Positions 33,901-47,290 are shown, numbered from the stretch's first letter. The stretch: DNA of 64,000 nucleotides from Linderina pennispora (GCF_002104995.1 NW_024468268.1:118613-182612); one strand, 5' to 3'. Made by a program: numbers and translations. Notes: a model not told the origin generated them from the sequence alone.

Positions 33901-36900
33901 GCTCCCTTGGCCAGTGAATATATACGCCGACTTGGGCTGCTCCACCTCTGCTGTGCAAGGTCAGCACGAGATCACCATGCTGGTTGAGTGTTTTCCCGGC
34001 GACAAGCATAAGCCCACGCTTCATGCCCACATGGAGCAGCTTGGTATCGAGTTGGTCTCCAGGCAGAACCATTCCAACAAAGTCTGCCTGGTAAGAGCGC
34101 ACACGATTGGGGTCACCGTTAGCAGCGAACCGCTCGAACATGCGCCCTTGTCGACGCCGAGGTCCACATGCCATGGCAGATCTGTCCAGGCAATCCGACG
34201 TAGTTGGCAACGTAGGGATTTGTGTGGATGATGTTGTAATCGCCTGAGACATGGGCATACCTCCAGTTATCCGATGGTGCATCTACAGCCGAATTGCATG
34301 TAGAGTCTTCCATACAAATGGGGAACCCTTCATGGTCAAACAGCGCTGTATCTTCAGCGTGGGTCGCCGCCTGCTTCAGATATTCCGTGACGGGGTTTCC
34401 AGCAATGTCACAGTTCATGTAGTCAATGTCGGCAACATGACAGCGCAGACCATCGGGCCTTCACAGCATAAACAGTGCCCGTTGTCTGAATTGACGAGAA
34501 AAGCCTGTCGGACTTGTAGCGATAAACCGATTTCATCGAGAATTCGAGGGTTTGACCAGCAGACAATGGCTCATCCTCAGGAGATTTCAGGAACACAAAC
34601 CACTCCTTGGACCGCAAGACAGCAACGTCCTCAGCGGTCACAAGCGTTACTCGTGAGGCGGGCTCGTCCACAACCTTGAACGTCTGAGAATAGTCAGCAA
34701 ATACGTTGCGTGAGAGAACGGCGCTCTCGATTGTCGCGAACTGAGCTCCATCTCGGAACAGACGAGACACAAGCGTCACCTTCCTCCCAATAGGTGTGTT
34801 TTCCAGAGATGTGACGCGGATGTCGCTGTCCACTATATCTCCCACATGAAGCAGCTGTGCACCTTCTGACAGTGAAAACCTGTTGTAGAGGTGGACGTTG
34901 TCCAATGCGCCATCGTGTAACGCAGGTGACATTTGTATGGCTGCAAAACCAGGCCAGGTAGCATAGAACAGAACGTCCATTGGGGCAAGTTGGGTGCCGT
35001 CCGAATGCCGCATGTAGCTATCCGGCATGTTGGGAACACTGTTGCACAGGCGACGAACAAGGCCCTCGGTAACAGCGTACGGCTCGCACTTCACAGGTAC
35101 GGCATCAAGAGACACGTCGACAGCCTCAATATCTGGGATGTCTGCCCCCAGTTTCAGCGCTGCCACTATGATGCTCTGGATTCTCTCAAGACGACCATCA
35201 CCAATCTCGACTATTGGGGATATTGGCAGTGTCGGCTCATACCTGTAGACAAGTTCGAGCTCGAAGGTGTTTTCGAAAATGCGGTGGAAGATAGTCGCAG
35301 TGATGGCACGGGATTTGTCGATGGAGATGGAGACATCGGCCATTCCTTGAGGATCAAAAACCTCCAGCCTGGATGGAAACCCGTTGTCCAGTGTAATCTT
35401 TACCGAATGCCCGGGAAGCGGCCTCAAAATCTGCCGGATAGCATTTCTGGCACACCTCGTGCCTCTAATAATATCTGATGCGGTCAGCAGCGCGCTAAGC
35501 CAGCTCTTCTCTGGGCCTGCCAGGGTGCTCAACCATGAATCAGCACTTGGGAGCTGGGCCTTCTCGGCCGGTAACACGTATGTGAGTTCCGACGGATTAA
35601 TAGCTGATGTGACCGATGAGACGGGTGGCGCTGACGCAATATCCAGACCGATGTACTCCACATATGGCACGCTGGAAATATCGCCATCGTACTGGCTCTG
35701 GATGATCTGGTCAACAAGCACGGCTTTAATGCTATTGGCCATGTCTTGGGTATGTGCCCAAGTCATTTCGGTGTTTAAACCCAGGGCTTGTCGTCCCCTG
35801 ACAAACTTGGTCCAAGACTCGCTATCGCCAGCAAAACTCGAGCTTCCGGCTGCCGAATCATCCTCGTTCATAATCCATACCCAGAGGTCCTCGCCAAAAG
35901 CAGGGATGAATGGAACTGGTCTGGTTCCGGCACGCTTGCAGATCTCAACAAGGTAGTCAGAATCCTCGGCATTGCACAGGGTGAAGCTTGATATCTGGGT
36001 ACACATACGCCAGCTCCTCAACCGCCTCAGCAGGGTCGTCAATGTGGCCGTATCTCTGGAAGATGCGCATGTTCACAGACTCAGCAAACCTGTCCTCTAC
36101 ACGCCTCAGGAAGCGACCGACCAGGTTGCGATGGGAAAAGTCGAGCCACTGCGATTGATGGCGGGTATACATGAGTTCAACAAGGCGATCGACGACCTCC
36201 ATGTATGTCATGTCCTGCAGTTCCACCACGCCTCCATCTGCATCTATGCCAAACCATGGCCGTGCAGAATAGCTGCAGAGTAGCTTGGTGATCCTGCTCC
36301 CGATGCGTGGTGAGCAGGCTGGCATGCATATCTACCGGGTGCGAGAACTACAAGCTGATCCAGGTCCTTAATGACCCGGACATCATGCACCAAGGAAGGG
36401 GCTGATGTTGTCGGCTGGGGATACCCCAGCAGTGTCTGTCACCTGGCTCGACAATGGAATCACACCGTCAACTGGCATACGTGCGCAGTCGAATTGGAGA
36501 CTCCATTCGCCAGTGTAGTATGGCAGTGCCTCCTCAGCTACGCTGGAACTCGAATCCTAGAACAAGGAGCACATTGTGCAGCGATCGGATCTCGCTGTAT
36601 GTCTCGAGAATTGGTTGGTGGAAATCCCTGGCTGTTTTTTGGCTACTGGTGTGCCTGCCCATCCACTGTATCAGTACCGGGAACTCCTGTGCTGGCGACG
36701 GCAATCTGGAGGACTTGACGGATACCAAGTGCTGAGTCCGGGTGGAACGAAACATGTCCGAATCCCCAGACTTTTGAAGGTCGCGGATAATTGCACTGCC
36801 GGTATCAACTGACGGAACGCCGCCACTGATGGTGAGACCAGTGATTGGAACACCGTCTCTACGCATGCGCAGGATCTCCGGATACTGGAATGACCACTGC

Positions 36901-38859
36901 TTCTGGTTCGCATAGTCAATGTTAACGGCAAAGCCATGGCCAGGTGTGAGCAATGCGTGGACTCCGTGGACTCTCTCCCTGAACGCCTTCTCGCGGTACA
37001 TATAGCTACCACACAGCTCGGCGTGGTACCCGGCATTGCTAGCCTCTGCCACAAACCGGTCGTCGGAGACGGGTGGGGATGCCTCTGCAAGTATAACTGG
37101 CGGCAAACCAAGAATGCGCGCCAGAGGTGAGTCGATGCATATTCTCCCGTCAAGAGCAAAGCGGAGCTAGCTGATGGGTATAGTCGTTTTGCCAGTTGGG
37201 TGCAGAGAAGACGCGATCAAGCTCTGATCTGAAGAGATCGGCCTTGGACCCGAAGCGCGATTTGGGATCTGCAGTCAGCGAGCCAGCACTGATGATGGTT
37301 GCCCCCTTTCCCTCGACAATGCTCTGAGTGAGTCGCGAGAAAACACTGAAGCCTCCGGGACTAAAGTCAACAAAATGCGTTGCGTCGGCGCTAGAAACCA
37401 TGGACAGCCAGTCAATCTGGACTGACACACAAGCTTGTCCACGATTGCACGTGTCACATCGGTCTCTGAGCGAAGATCAGTGAGCATCGGCTCCGATGTA
37501 GACGGCGATGTTCAGGTCGTCAGTCGTATAGTGCCATCCCTCCTCGATAACGGCAGGATACACCCAGTCTGCTGACTCCTGCAGGAGCTCGCAATGACCA
37601 ACAAGATTGATGCTCAAAAAGCTGGTTGACACGACTGGCCTGCGCTGTGAGGGTGGGATACGCGACTGGATCATCGTCTGGGTTGGCGCAGCATGCGCGC
37701 ACCATTCTCACGAACTGCACAACGGCTGTCGTGCGACCAGTGACAACAAAGTTGTCATACCCGTTGACGATCGCCAGATAAACGTTGTCGGATTGCTGGG
37801 TGCTGTGCTGGTTGCACTTGGCGATCAGAGACTCAAGCAGCGGCCTGGGGATTCCGCGAATAGACACCATTGGCGAAGGCTTGCCCTCCTGTGAGGCAAA
37901 CTCTGCGACAGTTTCGGTGCTAAGCACATAGGAAGGCGTGCAGAGCTGGTTTTTCGCCGCTGCCACCATCAGAATGCCCAGCGCCTTCTTGGAGGAATCA
38001 TAAAAAGACTGTTCATCAGTCAACGAAGCGAACAATGTAGCGAATACAAGTCCCTGGCAATGGACCAGTAGCTCCTATAAGGTAGTTGCACGCGTGTTAG
38101 TAGCTTGAGCCACTATCGAGTAATGTCTAGATGGTACACCAAGATGACTTACCTTTGAATGACTGAGAAAGTTCGCCTGGACTAAGCCTGAGTGTCTTGT
38201 ACAAGACCATCAGGTGCATCAGTTGGGCAAATGCCACTGTGACTATGGAGACAGGCGTAAGAGCGAGGTACTGGGCCGATGGACGAGTGGCAGGAGTCGT
38301 TATCCAGCTGACCACATCAAGTGGTTGGGTATAGACAGCAGCCAGCCTCTCGTCGTGAGATCACACCCTTGACAAACCGGGACATTGTCTCGACAAAGTC
38401 AACGAGAATCGGGCGATATACATCTAGCATCCACATACCCTCGCCCAGGTAGGTATCAGTACCGCCTTGGCCTCCGAATATAGCTACTGCCGCCGCATGA
38501 GCCTTGCTAAACAGTGCTGGACGCGGAACTTCTGGGAGCATGTTGCGCGACTCAAGCTCGTTCCAAACTGAGTAGTAGCCCTTGATGACGACACGCGCTT
38601 GCTGCTGCGAGAGGTTGTGCTGCTGAACAACAACATGGATGTTGTCGGTTAGACAGTGAGACTTGTGGAGGTGCTCGAAGGCAGCGATGGCAACATCCAG
38701 ATTTTCGGCTGAGCAGAAGCTGACAAACGAGGCCAGAGCTTCCATTTCGCTGGCACTTCTGTCGCAAATATATTTGCTGGCCAGCACCTTTGCATCATCC
38801 TGACAATGGGCAGGGACTTCAATGGATATCCCTTCGAGGGTGATAGTGCAAGGAGACAT
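27969..38859 (-). CDS. FAS: Fused type I fatty acid synthase (beta + alpha in one gene), many frame breaks
   Basis: Cytosolic megasynthase making C16/C18 acyl-CoA. Reading from 38859 the order is: acetyltransferase (38.9-37.2 kb, with a 78-nt intron at 38075-38152); enoyl reductase (37.4-36.3; TISGG-like and DFHQPILETYSEIR segments); dehydratase region (36.0-34.1; GDYNIIHTNPY); malonyl/palmitoyl transferase (33.9-32.9; AYIFTGQGS, GHSLGE); the FAS2-type N-terminal segment (LVEIGPNGSL, about 32.65); ACP (GKSTLQNEI, Ser at about 32263); ketoreductase (TGCGKNSIGSG, DGLYGETK); and ketosynthase (GACATAA Cys near 29200, FHGTST His, TGHPKA). FAS1-type and FAS2-type parts follow with no stop, promoter or gap, so it is one fused gene. 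It stops after the KS (YDPKTGTYCY) with no phosphopantetheinyl transferase domain. About twenty frame steps occur, nearly all +1. Confidence 0.92.
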
Positions 38860-39860
38860 AATATATGAATCTGGTACAGGTGTAAGTAAATAAATTGGAA
38901 TAAATGTGAAGCTGCGAGATATGGATCTATGCTGGGCAGTTTCGCATCAGAGGTTGAGCTCCTTGAATTATATAGCGCAAGCCTACATGCCTTCAAGTTG
39001 CCTGGCCAGAAATCAAGTGGTGGAACACAGACTGTCCCCCACAGGCCGCCTCCCACAGGCAAAGGAGGATGGGGACTACTGCTCGTATCAACAAGCACAC
39101 AAGCTCGAGAAAGGATGTGAGCGTTCAACTCCACTGATAGAGAAGATCCAGCATGAGAATATTGGGGGTGCTAATTGTTTCTACTGTTGCAGCATTATAC
39201 ACCAATTTCGTGGCGCTGGGACGAAGCCTCATCATACAAAATGGGTAAAAGGTGACAACGAGCAAAATTCTAGTGCGAAGCATTTGACAATATCAACTGG
39301 ATTTAAAAGGCAAACGTGATATGTATTCCACTTCATAAACTGCTCGCATATCTGTTAGCAGCAGACAAACCGTGCAGCGCCAAAGAGTATCAACAGGCTT
39401 TGTACTCGACCAAAACGCGTAGTGATGTCGGTGCCTGGAGTGCGGGGCGACGGAGGGTAGTGCAGCTTTATCATTGAGCAATTATTATACTCAGTTATAC
39501 AGAAATACCAAAAATCAAGGATATATATTTCTCTACATGATGCGGCAAGACAGGACTGCAGGAAATTTGTTTGCGTGGTGCCTCCTATACTATACCTTGT
39601 GTGTGCCTCATTCACATACCATTTTACATATGGCAATTGTTCGAGTGTGCGAATCCTGGAGCGCTTCACTCATGGGAATGTGACTTACGCCTCCTTTTGC
39701 TCCTGCTTCCGCAACATGTAATTGGCCTATTATACGGGAACAGGTATGTAGGAGGCCATGGGTGAAAGGCAGTGCGAGTCTATGCGCGCAAACCGAGACC
39801 TCGTCTTGACGTTTTCAGCTCTGTCCGTCCAGATTGCAGATATAATTTCAAGCTCACAAC
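38860..39860. promoter_or_regulatory. Divergent promoter region, FAS / acyl-CoA ligase
   Basis: 1 kb between two divergently transcribed lipid genes. It is AT-rich and has no gene of its own. A TATA-like element for FAS is listed separately. Co-regulation of the pair is an inference from the layout. Confidence 0.4.
38968..38974 (-). promoter_or_regulatory. Possible TATA box of FAS
   Basis: On the minus strand the sequence is TATATAA, about 109 nt upstream of the FAS start codon, a typical distance for a fungal TATA element. Confidence 0.35.
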
Positions 39861-41541
39861 ATGCCTTTTACCTCCAGCCATCCCAGCATCAATGTTCCGG
39901 CAGTCGATTTGCCGACGTTTTTCTTTGAGACAGTGAAGAGCAAGACCGTGTTTGGCCGAGACCCCAGGACTGCCATTCCTTGTCAGCGAGCAAACAACGC
40001 TGTCATTCACCAGAGATGGAGAGACATACGACTCAGATTGCTTCGGGACTAGCCAACAATGCTGGTCTTGTTCGTGGCGACACACTTCTTGTGGTGCTGC
40101 CAAACACTGTTTACTATTCCGCAATCACGCTTGGCGTGCAGATGCTCGGTGCAATGGTCACCACGGCCAATCCGCTGTATACTGTGCGCGAACTTGCAAA
40201 CCACATAACGCTCTCTGGTGCCAGGATGGTCGTTACAACCAATGAGAAGCTGGCAGACATCAAGGCGGCCGTGAAACACGCTGAGGCAGCGATTGCAGAG
40301 TGCCATGTTTTCACGATCGATGGTGAAAACTCCATCTTCGACATTCTCTGCACAGACGCCTTCCCGCAGATCTACATCAATACCGAGGAGGAGGCATCCC
40401 GCACCATCGCAGCTATCGTGTTCAGCTCTGGGACAGGCGGAAAACCAAAGGGCATCATGCTCAGCCACAGGAACATTGTCGCAAACATTGTCCAGAACAT
40501 GGCCGCCTTTGACAGCGATAAGCCCCTTTGCGCACGGATGGCAGCGACTGACGGAGTGCCCCACATGATTGCCATCACTCCGTTCTTCCATATATACGGG
40601 TTCACATGCCACCTCCACCTCCATCTCTGCCAGGGATTTGCAGTAGTTGGTCATGTCGCGGTTTGGCTTAGAGCCCTTCTGCCAGCTTGTTCAAAAGTAC
40701 CGTGCTCGCACCGCACACATCGTCCCACCAATTCATTCTGGCGCTCACGAAGACCGCAGCCGTCAGAAAATACGACTTGTCAAGCATCGTCTACGTCACG
40801 AGCGGGGCAGCGCCGCTGACAAAGGAGCTCCACTTGGAGGCCCAGCGCACGCTTGGATTCCCAGTAATTCAGGACTATGGAATGTCGGAGACAAGTCCCG
40901 GTGCTCTGCCGCGTGCACTCTGGCGAAACCGTGTTCGGCTCAGCTGGTCGCCTCCTGCCAAACATCACTGCAAAGGTTGTCAATGACCAAGATGCAGAGG
41001 TCGAACAAGGACAGGTGGGAGAGTTATGTGTACGTGGGCCCAACATCATGCTAGGATACCTGAACAATCCAACTGCGACAGCAGAGTCATTCGACTCTGA
41101 AGGATATCTACACACAGGCGATATTGGATACATCAACAGCAGCGGGAACGTCTTTATCACCGATCGCAAGAAGGAGCTGATCAAGTACAAGGGCTTCCAG
41201 GTACCACCAGCCGAGCTGGAAGGCCTGTCTGATTGACCACCCAGCGGTTCTGGACTGTGCTGTTATCGGCGTCTACGATGAGAAGCAGGCAACAGAGCTT
41301 CCCAAGGGTTATATCGTTGTCAGACCCGAGGCAGACAAGTCTGCTGTCATTGATGATATACAAGAGTGGCTGTCTACCCGTGTCATCTACTACAAGAAAG
41401 CTCCGTGGTGGTATTGAGCTAGTTGACGCAATCCCCAAGTCCCCGACTGGGAAGATACTTCGCCGTGTTCTAAGGGATCGCGAGCTGTGCAAATGCAAGG
41501 GCGAGGTTATGGACCAATGTACCAGCCTGTTCAGCCACTAG
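39861..41541 (+). CDS. Acyl-CoA synthetase, 4-coumarate-CoA ligase-like, several frame breaks
   Basis: Adenylate-forming enzyme (ANL superfamily) activating a carboxylic acid to its CoA thioester. The N-terminus is MPFTSSHPSINVP. Recognisable blocks are VVLPNTVYYSAITLGVQ, the P-loop FSSGTGGKPKGIMLSHRN, PFFHIYGF, VTSGAAPL, QDYGMSETSPG, the YLHTGDIGYI and DRKKELIKYKGFQVPP hinge, and PKSPTGKILRR with the catalytic Lys. The blocks lie in three frames with +1 steps near 39965, 40025, 40655, 40690, 40900, 41227 and 41400. The C-terminus SLFSH has no SKL peroxisomal signal. Length and motifs resemble fungal 4CL-like/luciferase-like proteins. The acid could be a fatty acid or an aromatic acid; which one cannot be told. 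Confidence 0.85.
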
Positions 41542-42788
41542 CCTAGTGACGAGCCCCTAGAACAGATCCAGGGATCTGGCTACTAAGGCGCTCGTAGCTC
41601 TTCCTAGTTCTTTTTCCAGTTCTCTTCCTAGTTCTCTTCCTAGTTCTCCTGATATTTGGCCGATATGGCTACAAGTGACTACAGCAAACAATGCAAGTTT
41701 GAAAAGTAGGCAGTTTAGACACTGTTAACTTGGGAATGAGTGGTTATCGAATATATGGAACAAAATAACTTCTCCAAAAAATGACTGAGGGAAGAAGAAA
41801 GCTGGTCGTCTGTCTGGCTTTGTAAGTATGCGTTTCGGCCTTGTCTATGGTGGCGCAGGGGACTCCGGACCCGAATGTCAACAGACACTATCACCACTGT
41901 TGTCAACGGCCAGCATAGGGGTAAGGGCAAAATAGTGTATCAGTGCAAGAAGCCGAAACACACAGAATGGTAACAGAGCATAAATACCTCTTTTATCCCC
42001 GCTGTTCCGGCACTGCCAGCGAGCGGCTGGAGTGTGTTGGACACTAGTCGATGGACTACACAGTTAGTCCCAAATCGGCAAGTCACTGTGAGGAAAATCC
42101 TGACTAGACAGACCACCAACTATGTGACGTTGAGTTTCTCTCTGAAAGAACTTTTCTTTTCTTCTTCTTTATCGTTTAGCCGCTTAGTATTTTCTCATTT
42201 CTTATTTATAAACTTTGCGTATGACGCTTAGTTAACTTTAGAGTGGCATAGATTGGCCATGGACCAGCGCTCAGAGTTTTTCTTCATTTTCGCCAATACC
42301 CTCTTTATTCATGCAGCTATCGCGAGATATCATTATTCAACAACAACGGCATCGTATTGCATGTGTACATATACTGATATCTCTTTGTGGATTTCCGTTG
42401 TAGACACTTCCAAAATCATCTGGCACCTAGAGTCGCTATGCCTAATACCTGGCTGTACATACAGTACCAAAGATGGATACGTATCTCTGATCCTGGCTGC
42501 GCGTTGGGTTTAGCTGTTAGCCACGGCCACTTTGTGGTTGGCAAGCTACTGACTACATGTATTTGGCTATCATGCATGTCTGTCCTTGCATTTCTAGATC
42601 TGATCGCATCAATGATCCATGCTGGAATGATCAGCTCCCATCCACAGCCACACCGAATTTTTCCGAGCTCTATATTCCTCACTTCTTCTTTGCAGCACAC
42701 ACTTTTAGTTTTGGTTTCCACTTGTTCATTCCATACAATTTCCGCAGCTGCCAATTGGGCTCAGCCATATGCACAGAGCAGCTCATTC
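41542..42788. other. AT-rich intergenic region
   Basis: About 1.25 kb between two plus-strand genes. It contains the short direct repeat at 41597-41649 and many stop codons in all frames. Open frames around 42387-42780 do not look like protein. Presumably the SWR1 promoter. Confidence 0.4.
41597..41649. repeat. Short direct repeat, TCTTCCTAGT-like unit
   Basis: About five imperfect copies of a 10-12 nt unit (TTCCTAGTTC, TTCCAGTTCTC, TTCCTAGTTCTC and so on) just after the acyl-CoA ligase stop codon. It looks like a local slippage repeat without a known function. Confidence 0.6.
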
Positions 42789-45700
42789 ATGTCCAGTCAT
42801 TCCTCCGGTTACAACACTCGCGGGCGGCGCCGTGGTCGCCCACCAGGCCTCCGCGGCTCGCGATCTAGTCCGTCTACGAGGCTCGTTGGCCAGGGCCGCA
42901 ACCAAGGACGAGAGCTCAGCAGATTCAGCGGATTCGGATGACACAAACTCCGCACTGAGCCAGCCTGTAGAGGTAGGGGTGAAGCGCCGTGGGCGAGGCA
43001 GGGGTCGTGGGGGCTCGACGCGAAGAAAGATATCGGCAGCAAGTAGCATGACCGACTCTGTCATGACGGGACAGACAACACCAGTCGGGGTCATGTCAAG
43101 CATGGTGGAGCCCTGGGTGTTTGTGCGCAAGGCACGCGAGGAGGGAGCTGTCGGCGAAAGCACAAAACTCAACAGCTACCTGCAGTCATTCATCACATTG
43201 CCAGATGAAACAGTTCTAGCATGCCGGCCGAAGGTAAAAAAGAAGCCTGCCAGGCTGAAAGCTGGTTCAATGACGGTCCCGGATCGCGCAGTCAAGGCTG
43301 AGGAAGTCGGGCCAAGCCGTGGCGAGCTCCTGCGCTTAATGCAAGAGCGTCACAAAGAATGGGTAGACGATACTGCGATTAAAATCAACCGCATTTCGGA
43401 GCTACGGCGCAGAGGCATGCTTCGCGATCCAGAACACCACGCCGATAGCAATGCCGAGTCTGACCAGACACCAGAGTGTGAAGAAATCAGTCCGTTTACC
43501 TGTCCCTGTTCTACCACCGCCACTTCCGGTACCAGCATCGCGTGCGCGTGAGCCACGGCGAGCAAGGACATGGTGGGACCAGCTTCTAACCGACATCATA
43601 GACCGGCACAAGGAGGTGTCAGTTACTGGACGGCGCCAACGGGCTGCATTGCGCAAGTGCAGCCGGCTAATTGAGAAACAGGACGATGAGAGGAAAGCGA
43701 AGCTTGGTATTTACAAACGGCCTGAGCAGGCTGAGCGTGCGGAGCGCGAGAACCACCGGAGGCTGGCCAAGTGGACGGTCCAGCAGGTGATGAAAAGGTG
43801 GGCATACGTTGAGTCGATCATGAACGACCAGCGGCAGATGGAGGAAGAGGAGAAGAGGAGTAAGGAGGACAAGCGTGTTCTGTTCAACATGCTGGAGCGG
43901 TCGACACAGTATTTGGAGGAACAGCGTGCCGACTTTAGCGCGGCGGGCAAGAGCAGTGTTGATCCCTCAGAGCTGTCCTCGTCTGACTCCTGCGCTGTCA
44001 GATGATGAGGCTACAAACGACCAGAGGACTATGGATATGGAGTCAGATGCCAGCGATACGGATGCGCAGGTGCCTGCTGAGCAGTCTGATGTGGAGTTCA
44101 GCAGCGAGTCTGAAGAAGATTCAGGATCGATGAGCTGAAGGCGATGATTGCCGAGCAGCAGATTGATGTTGAAGGAGTTGCGCCGACGATACTTTGAACA
44201 GGCGTCCAATGCTGCATCCCTTGCCGAGCAGCCCATTGCCGCCCAGCAGTGCTCTGTTGAGCGATGATGACGACGACGACGACGACGGAGGAGGCGGTGG
44301 TGTCGCCAGAGCAGTCCGATGTTGAGCTTGAGAGTGAGTCTGAAGAGGATTCTGACGATGAGATGTCAGCTCTGGCGCTGGACCAGGATGTGCCGATCGA
44401 GTCGCTGCTGGCAAAGTATAGGCAGATGGACGGCCAAGATGCTGCTGACAGCGGCAGCCCGCCGTCACCAGAGATCGGAATCGCCGAGTTAGTCAGCAAG
44501 GCAGAGACACATATGGTGGAGCAGCCATTTCTGTTGCGCGGGCAGCTGCGAGAGTATCAAAGGCAAGGGCTGGACTGGCTGGCGTCGCTGCACCAGCACC
44601 AGATCAACGGAATCCTGGCTGATGAGATGGGGCTGGGCAAGACCATTCAGACCATATCTCTGCTAGCCCACCTGGCGTGCCACCAGGGCATTTGGGGCCC
44701 GCATTTGGTAGTCGTGCCCACAAGCGTGCTATTGAACTGGGAGCAGGAGTTCCACCGCTGGCTGCCTGGATTCAAGGTGCTGACGTACTACGGCAGTCCG
44801 TGCCGAGCGCAAACTTAAGCGCAAGGGGTGGAGCAAGCCCAATGCGTTCCATGTGTGCGTGACGTCCTACCAGCTCGCAATCCAGGACGCGTCTGGTGTT
44901 CAAGCGCAAGGCGTGGTACTACATGATTCTGGATGAGGCACAGGCCATCAAAAACTTTCGCAGCCAGCGGTGGCAGACGCTGCTGACATTCCGATCGGCC
45001 AGCAGACTGCTGCTGACAGGCACCCCGCTGCAGAATAGCTTGGTTGAGCTCTGGTCGCTGCTGTACTTTTTGATGCCGCAGGAGTTTGCGGGCAACGAGG
45101 GGGCCGAGGATGGCAGCGGGTTTGCTGCGCTTGACCGGTTCCGTGAGTGGTTTGCGCAGCCACTGGAGAAGCTGCTGGCGACACAGCCCGAGCTGGCAGT
45201 GCCCTCAGTGTCCGACAGCGGCGTTGCCTTCAACACAACAAAATTTCTCGAGGGTGGCGGAATGGATTTTGGTGGCGTTTCGGAGACCCAGAGCGAGGCT
45301 CAGATGGCGGTGCAAAAGCTGCATGTGGTTCTGCGGCCACACATTTTGCGCCGGCTCAAGCAGAACGTGGAGACACAGCTGCCAAACAAGGTGGAGCATG
45401 TTGTGTACTGCCGGCTGTCGAAGCGCCAGCGCTTCTTGTACGATGACTTCATGTCGCGGGCAAAGACCCGCGAGACGCTGCGGTCCGGTGCATACCTGGG
45501 CGTCATGAGCTGCCTGATGCAGCTGCGCAAGGTGTGCAACCACCCGGACCTGTTTGAGACCCGCCCGATTGTGAGCAGCTGGGCAGTATCTGGGTCCGAT
45601 GTTGCTGCCTATGGCCACATCCGAGAGACTTATTCGACGCATGCTGGGCCACGATCATCACAATCCGTTTTCTGGCAGCACAGCCTCTCAGCTGGGACTT

Positions 45701-47290
45701 GTTCTGACACGCACGGAGGCGTCGCGTGATGCTATGGCATGTGAGTCTACGCGGAGGCTGGATGCAGCGCCAAGGATGATCGCAAATGGACTGCGGCAGG
45801 CGCAGATTGCGCTGGGCAAACAGGCGATGTCCTGGGGCGAGCTGGAAATGCAGCCGTATGCGTCAAAGTACAGGTCGGTTGAGCAGAACACAGATTTTGC
45901 TGAGAGCCAGCGTGCACTTCGAGCTGAGGATGTGTGGATGCGATTAGCCGAGCTAAACATGCGGCGCGTGCATGGCTGTGGATCGCAGCCGATATACGGA
46001 GCCGGGGTACTGAATGTTTGCCGTGTGGTGCCGACCCTGCGCGAGCAGTCATGCGATCTGGTGCGGGATCTGATTCTCACCAGTCCTGAGCGTGTTGTGC
46101 GGTACAAGAGCACCATTCAAAAACTACGTCTTCGCCACGCCGCCAGTTGTCGTCATCAACTCTGCATCGGATAATGCAGCCATCTACCCGCACTTACGCA
46201 CAGCTGATCGCGACGAGCGCTGGCTCAAGGAGGTGCAACCTTCCATTCTACATCTAAAGCGTCGAGTACTCAAGCAGACAGGCTTTTTGCGCGATCTGCA
46301 GATCCGACAGCAGATTGCATTCCCCGAGCCGTTCTTGCTGCAGTACGACTGCGGCAAGCTTCAGGCGCTGGACGCTCTGCTGAGCCGACTGGTCCACGAG
46401 GGGCACCGGGCACTGGTCTTCACGCAAATGACCAAGGTGCTGGATATCCTCGAAAAGTGGCTGAATCTCCATGGCTACCGGTATCTCCGGCTGGATGGTG
46501 CTACGCGCGTCGAGCAGCGCTGGCACTTGACCGAGCAGTTCAACCATGATCCGCGCTGGTCTGTGTTTATCTCGTCCACGCGAGCCGGCGGGCTGGGCAT
46601 CAACCTGACTGGTGCAGACACGGTTATTTTCTACGACAGCGACTGGAACCATGCCATGGATGCGCAGTGCCAGGACCGGTGCCATCGGATCGGGCAGCAG
46701 CGTGAGGTACACATCTACCGCATGATCAGCGAGCGCACTGGTTGAGGAGGCCATTTGGAGGAAGCAGTGTGAGAAGCGCTGGCTAAGCCAGGTTGTTATC
46801 CAGGACGGCCACTTTGACCACTCGCAGACCATGGGTCCGAAGCAGCAGCAGCCTGTCGGGGATGAAGCGGTGATGGCAGGTGCGAACACGACATTGGGCG
46901 TTGGAGACTGGTATGACCTGGCGTCCACTGTTTTGGCGCAGTCAGGGATCCGCTCGGCCACAGCCTCACCAGGTGCAGCCTGCTGCTCGTGGTCACGTAA
47001 TGTCAGACCGCGAAGGCAGCCCAGGCTGTGTGTGCTGCTGAGGACGACGAGGCCGATACAGCGGCGTTGCGGACTGCTATCCAGGAAGTCGAGCAGGCGG
47101 ATGCGCTTGATCTGGGCGAGGAGCCTTCGCACGGCTCTGCAGGCAGCTGGAGGCAAGGCCGAGTCCAGTGCTCCGCAGCAGCCATCAGATGCAAATGCCT
47201 GCGACGCCGGTGAGCAGGAAGAGGCCGAAGGAGATCGGCCACATTGACGACTATATGTTCCGGTTCATTTCACAGATGGTCTTCAAATAA
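42789..47290 (+). CDS. SWR1: SWR1-type chromatin remodelling ATPase, many frame breaks
   Basis: Catalytic subunit that exchanges H2A for H2A.Z in nucleosomes. The start at 42789 gives an AT-hook-like RGRRRGRPPG. An HSA domain follows (TWWDQLLTDII to RRLAKWTVQQVMKRW, about 43560-43805) to bind actin and Arp4, then acidic stretches (SESEEDS). The helicase core has ADEMGLGKTIQTISLLAH (Walker A), DEAQAIKN (Walker B, from 44931), LTGTPLQNS, a long insertion (about 45550-46250) typical of SWR1/INO80, and the second lobe FTQMTKVLDILEKW, LRLDGAT, STRAGGLGINL and CHRIGQQREVHIYR. The end RPKEIGHIDDYMFRF matches SWR1. At least nine frame steps are seen, all resolved by one extra base each. The helicase motifs favour SWR1 over INO80. 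Confidence 0.9.

Noticed and set aside
27969-41541. Polyketide biosynthetic cluster
   Set aside because: The domain order is that of type I fungal FAS, and there is no tailoring enzyme, regulator or transporter cluster beside it.
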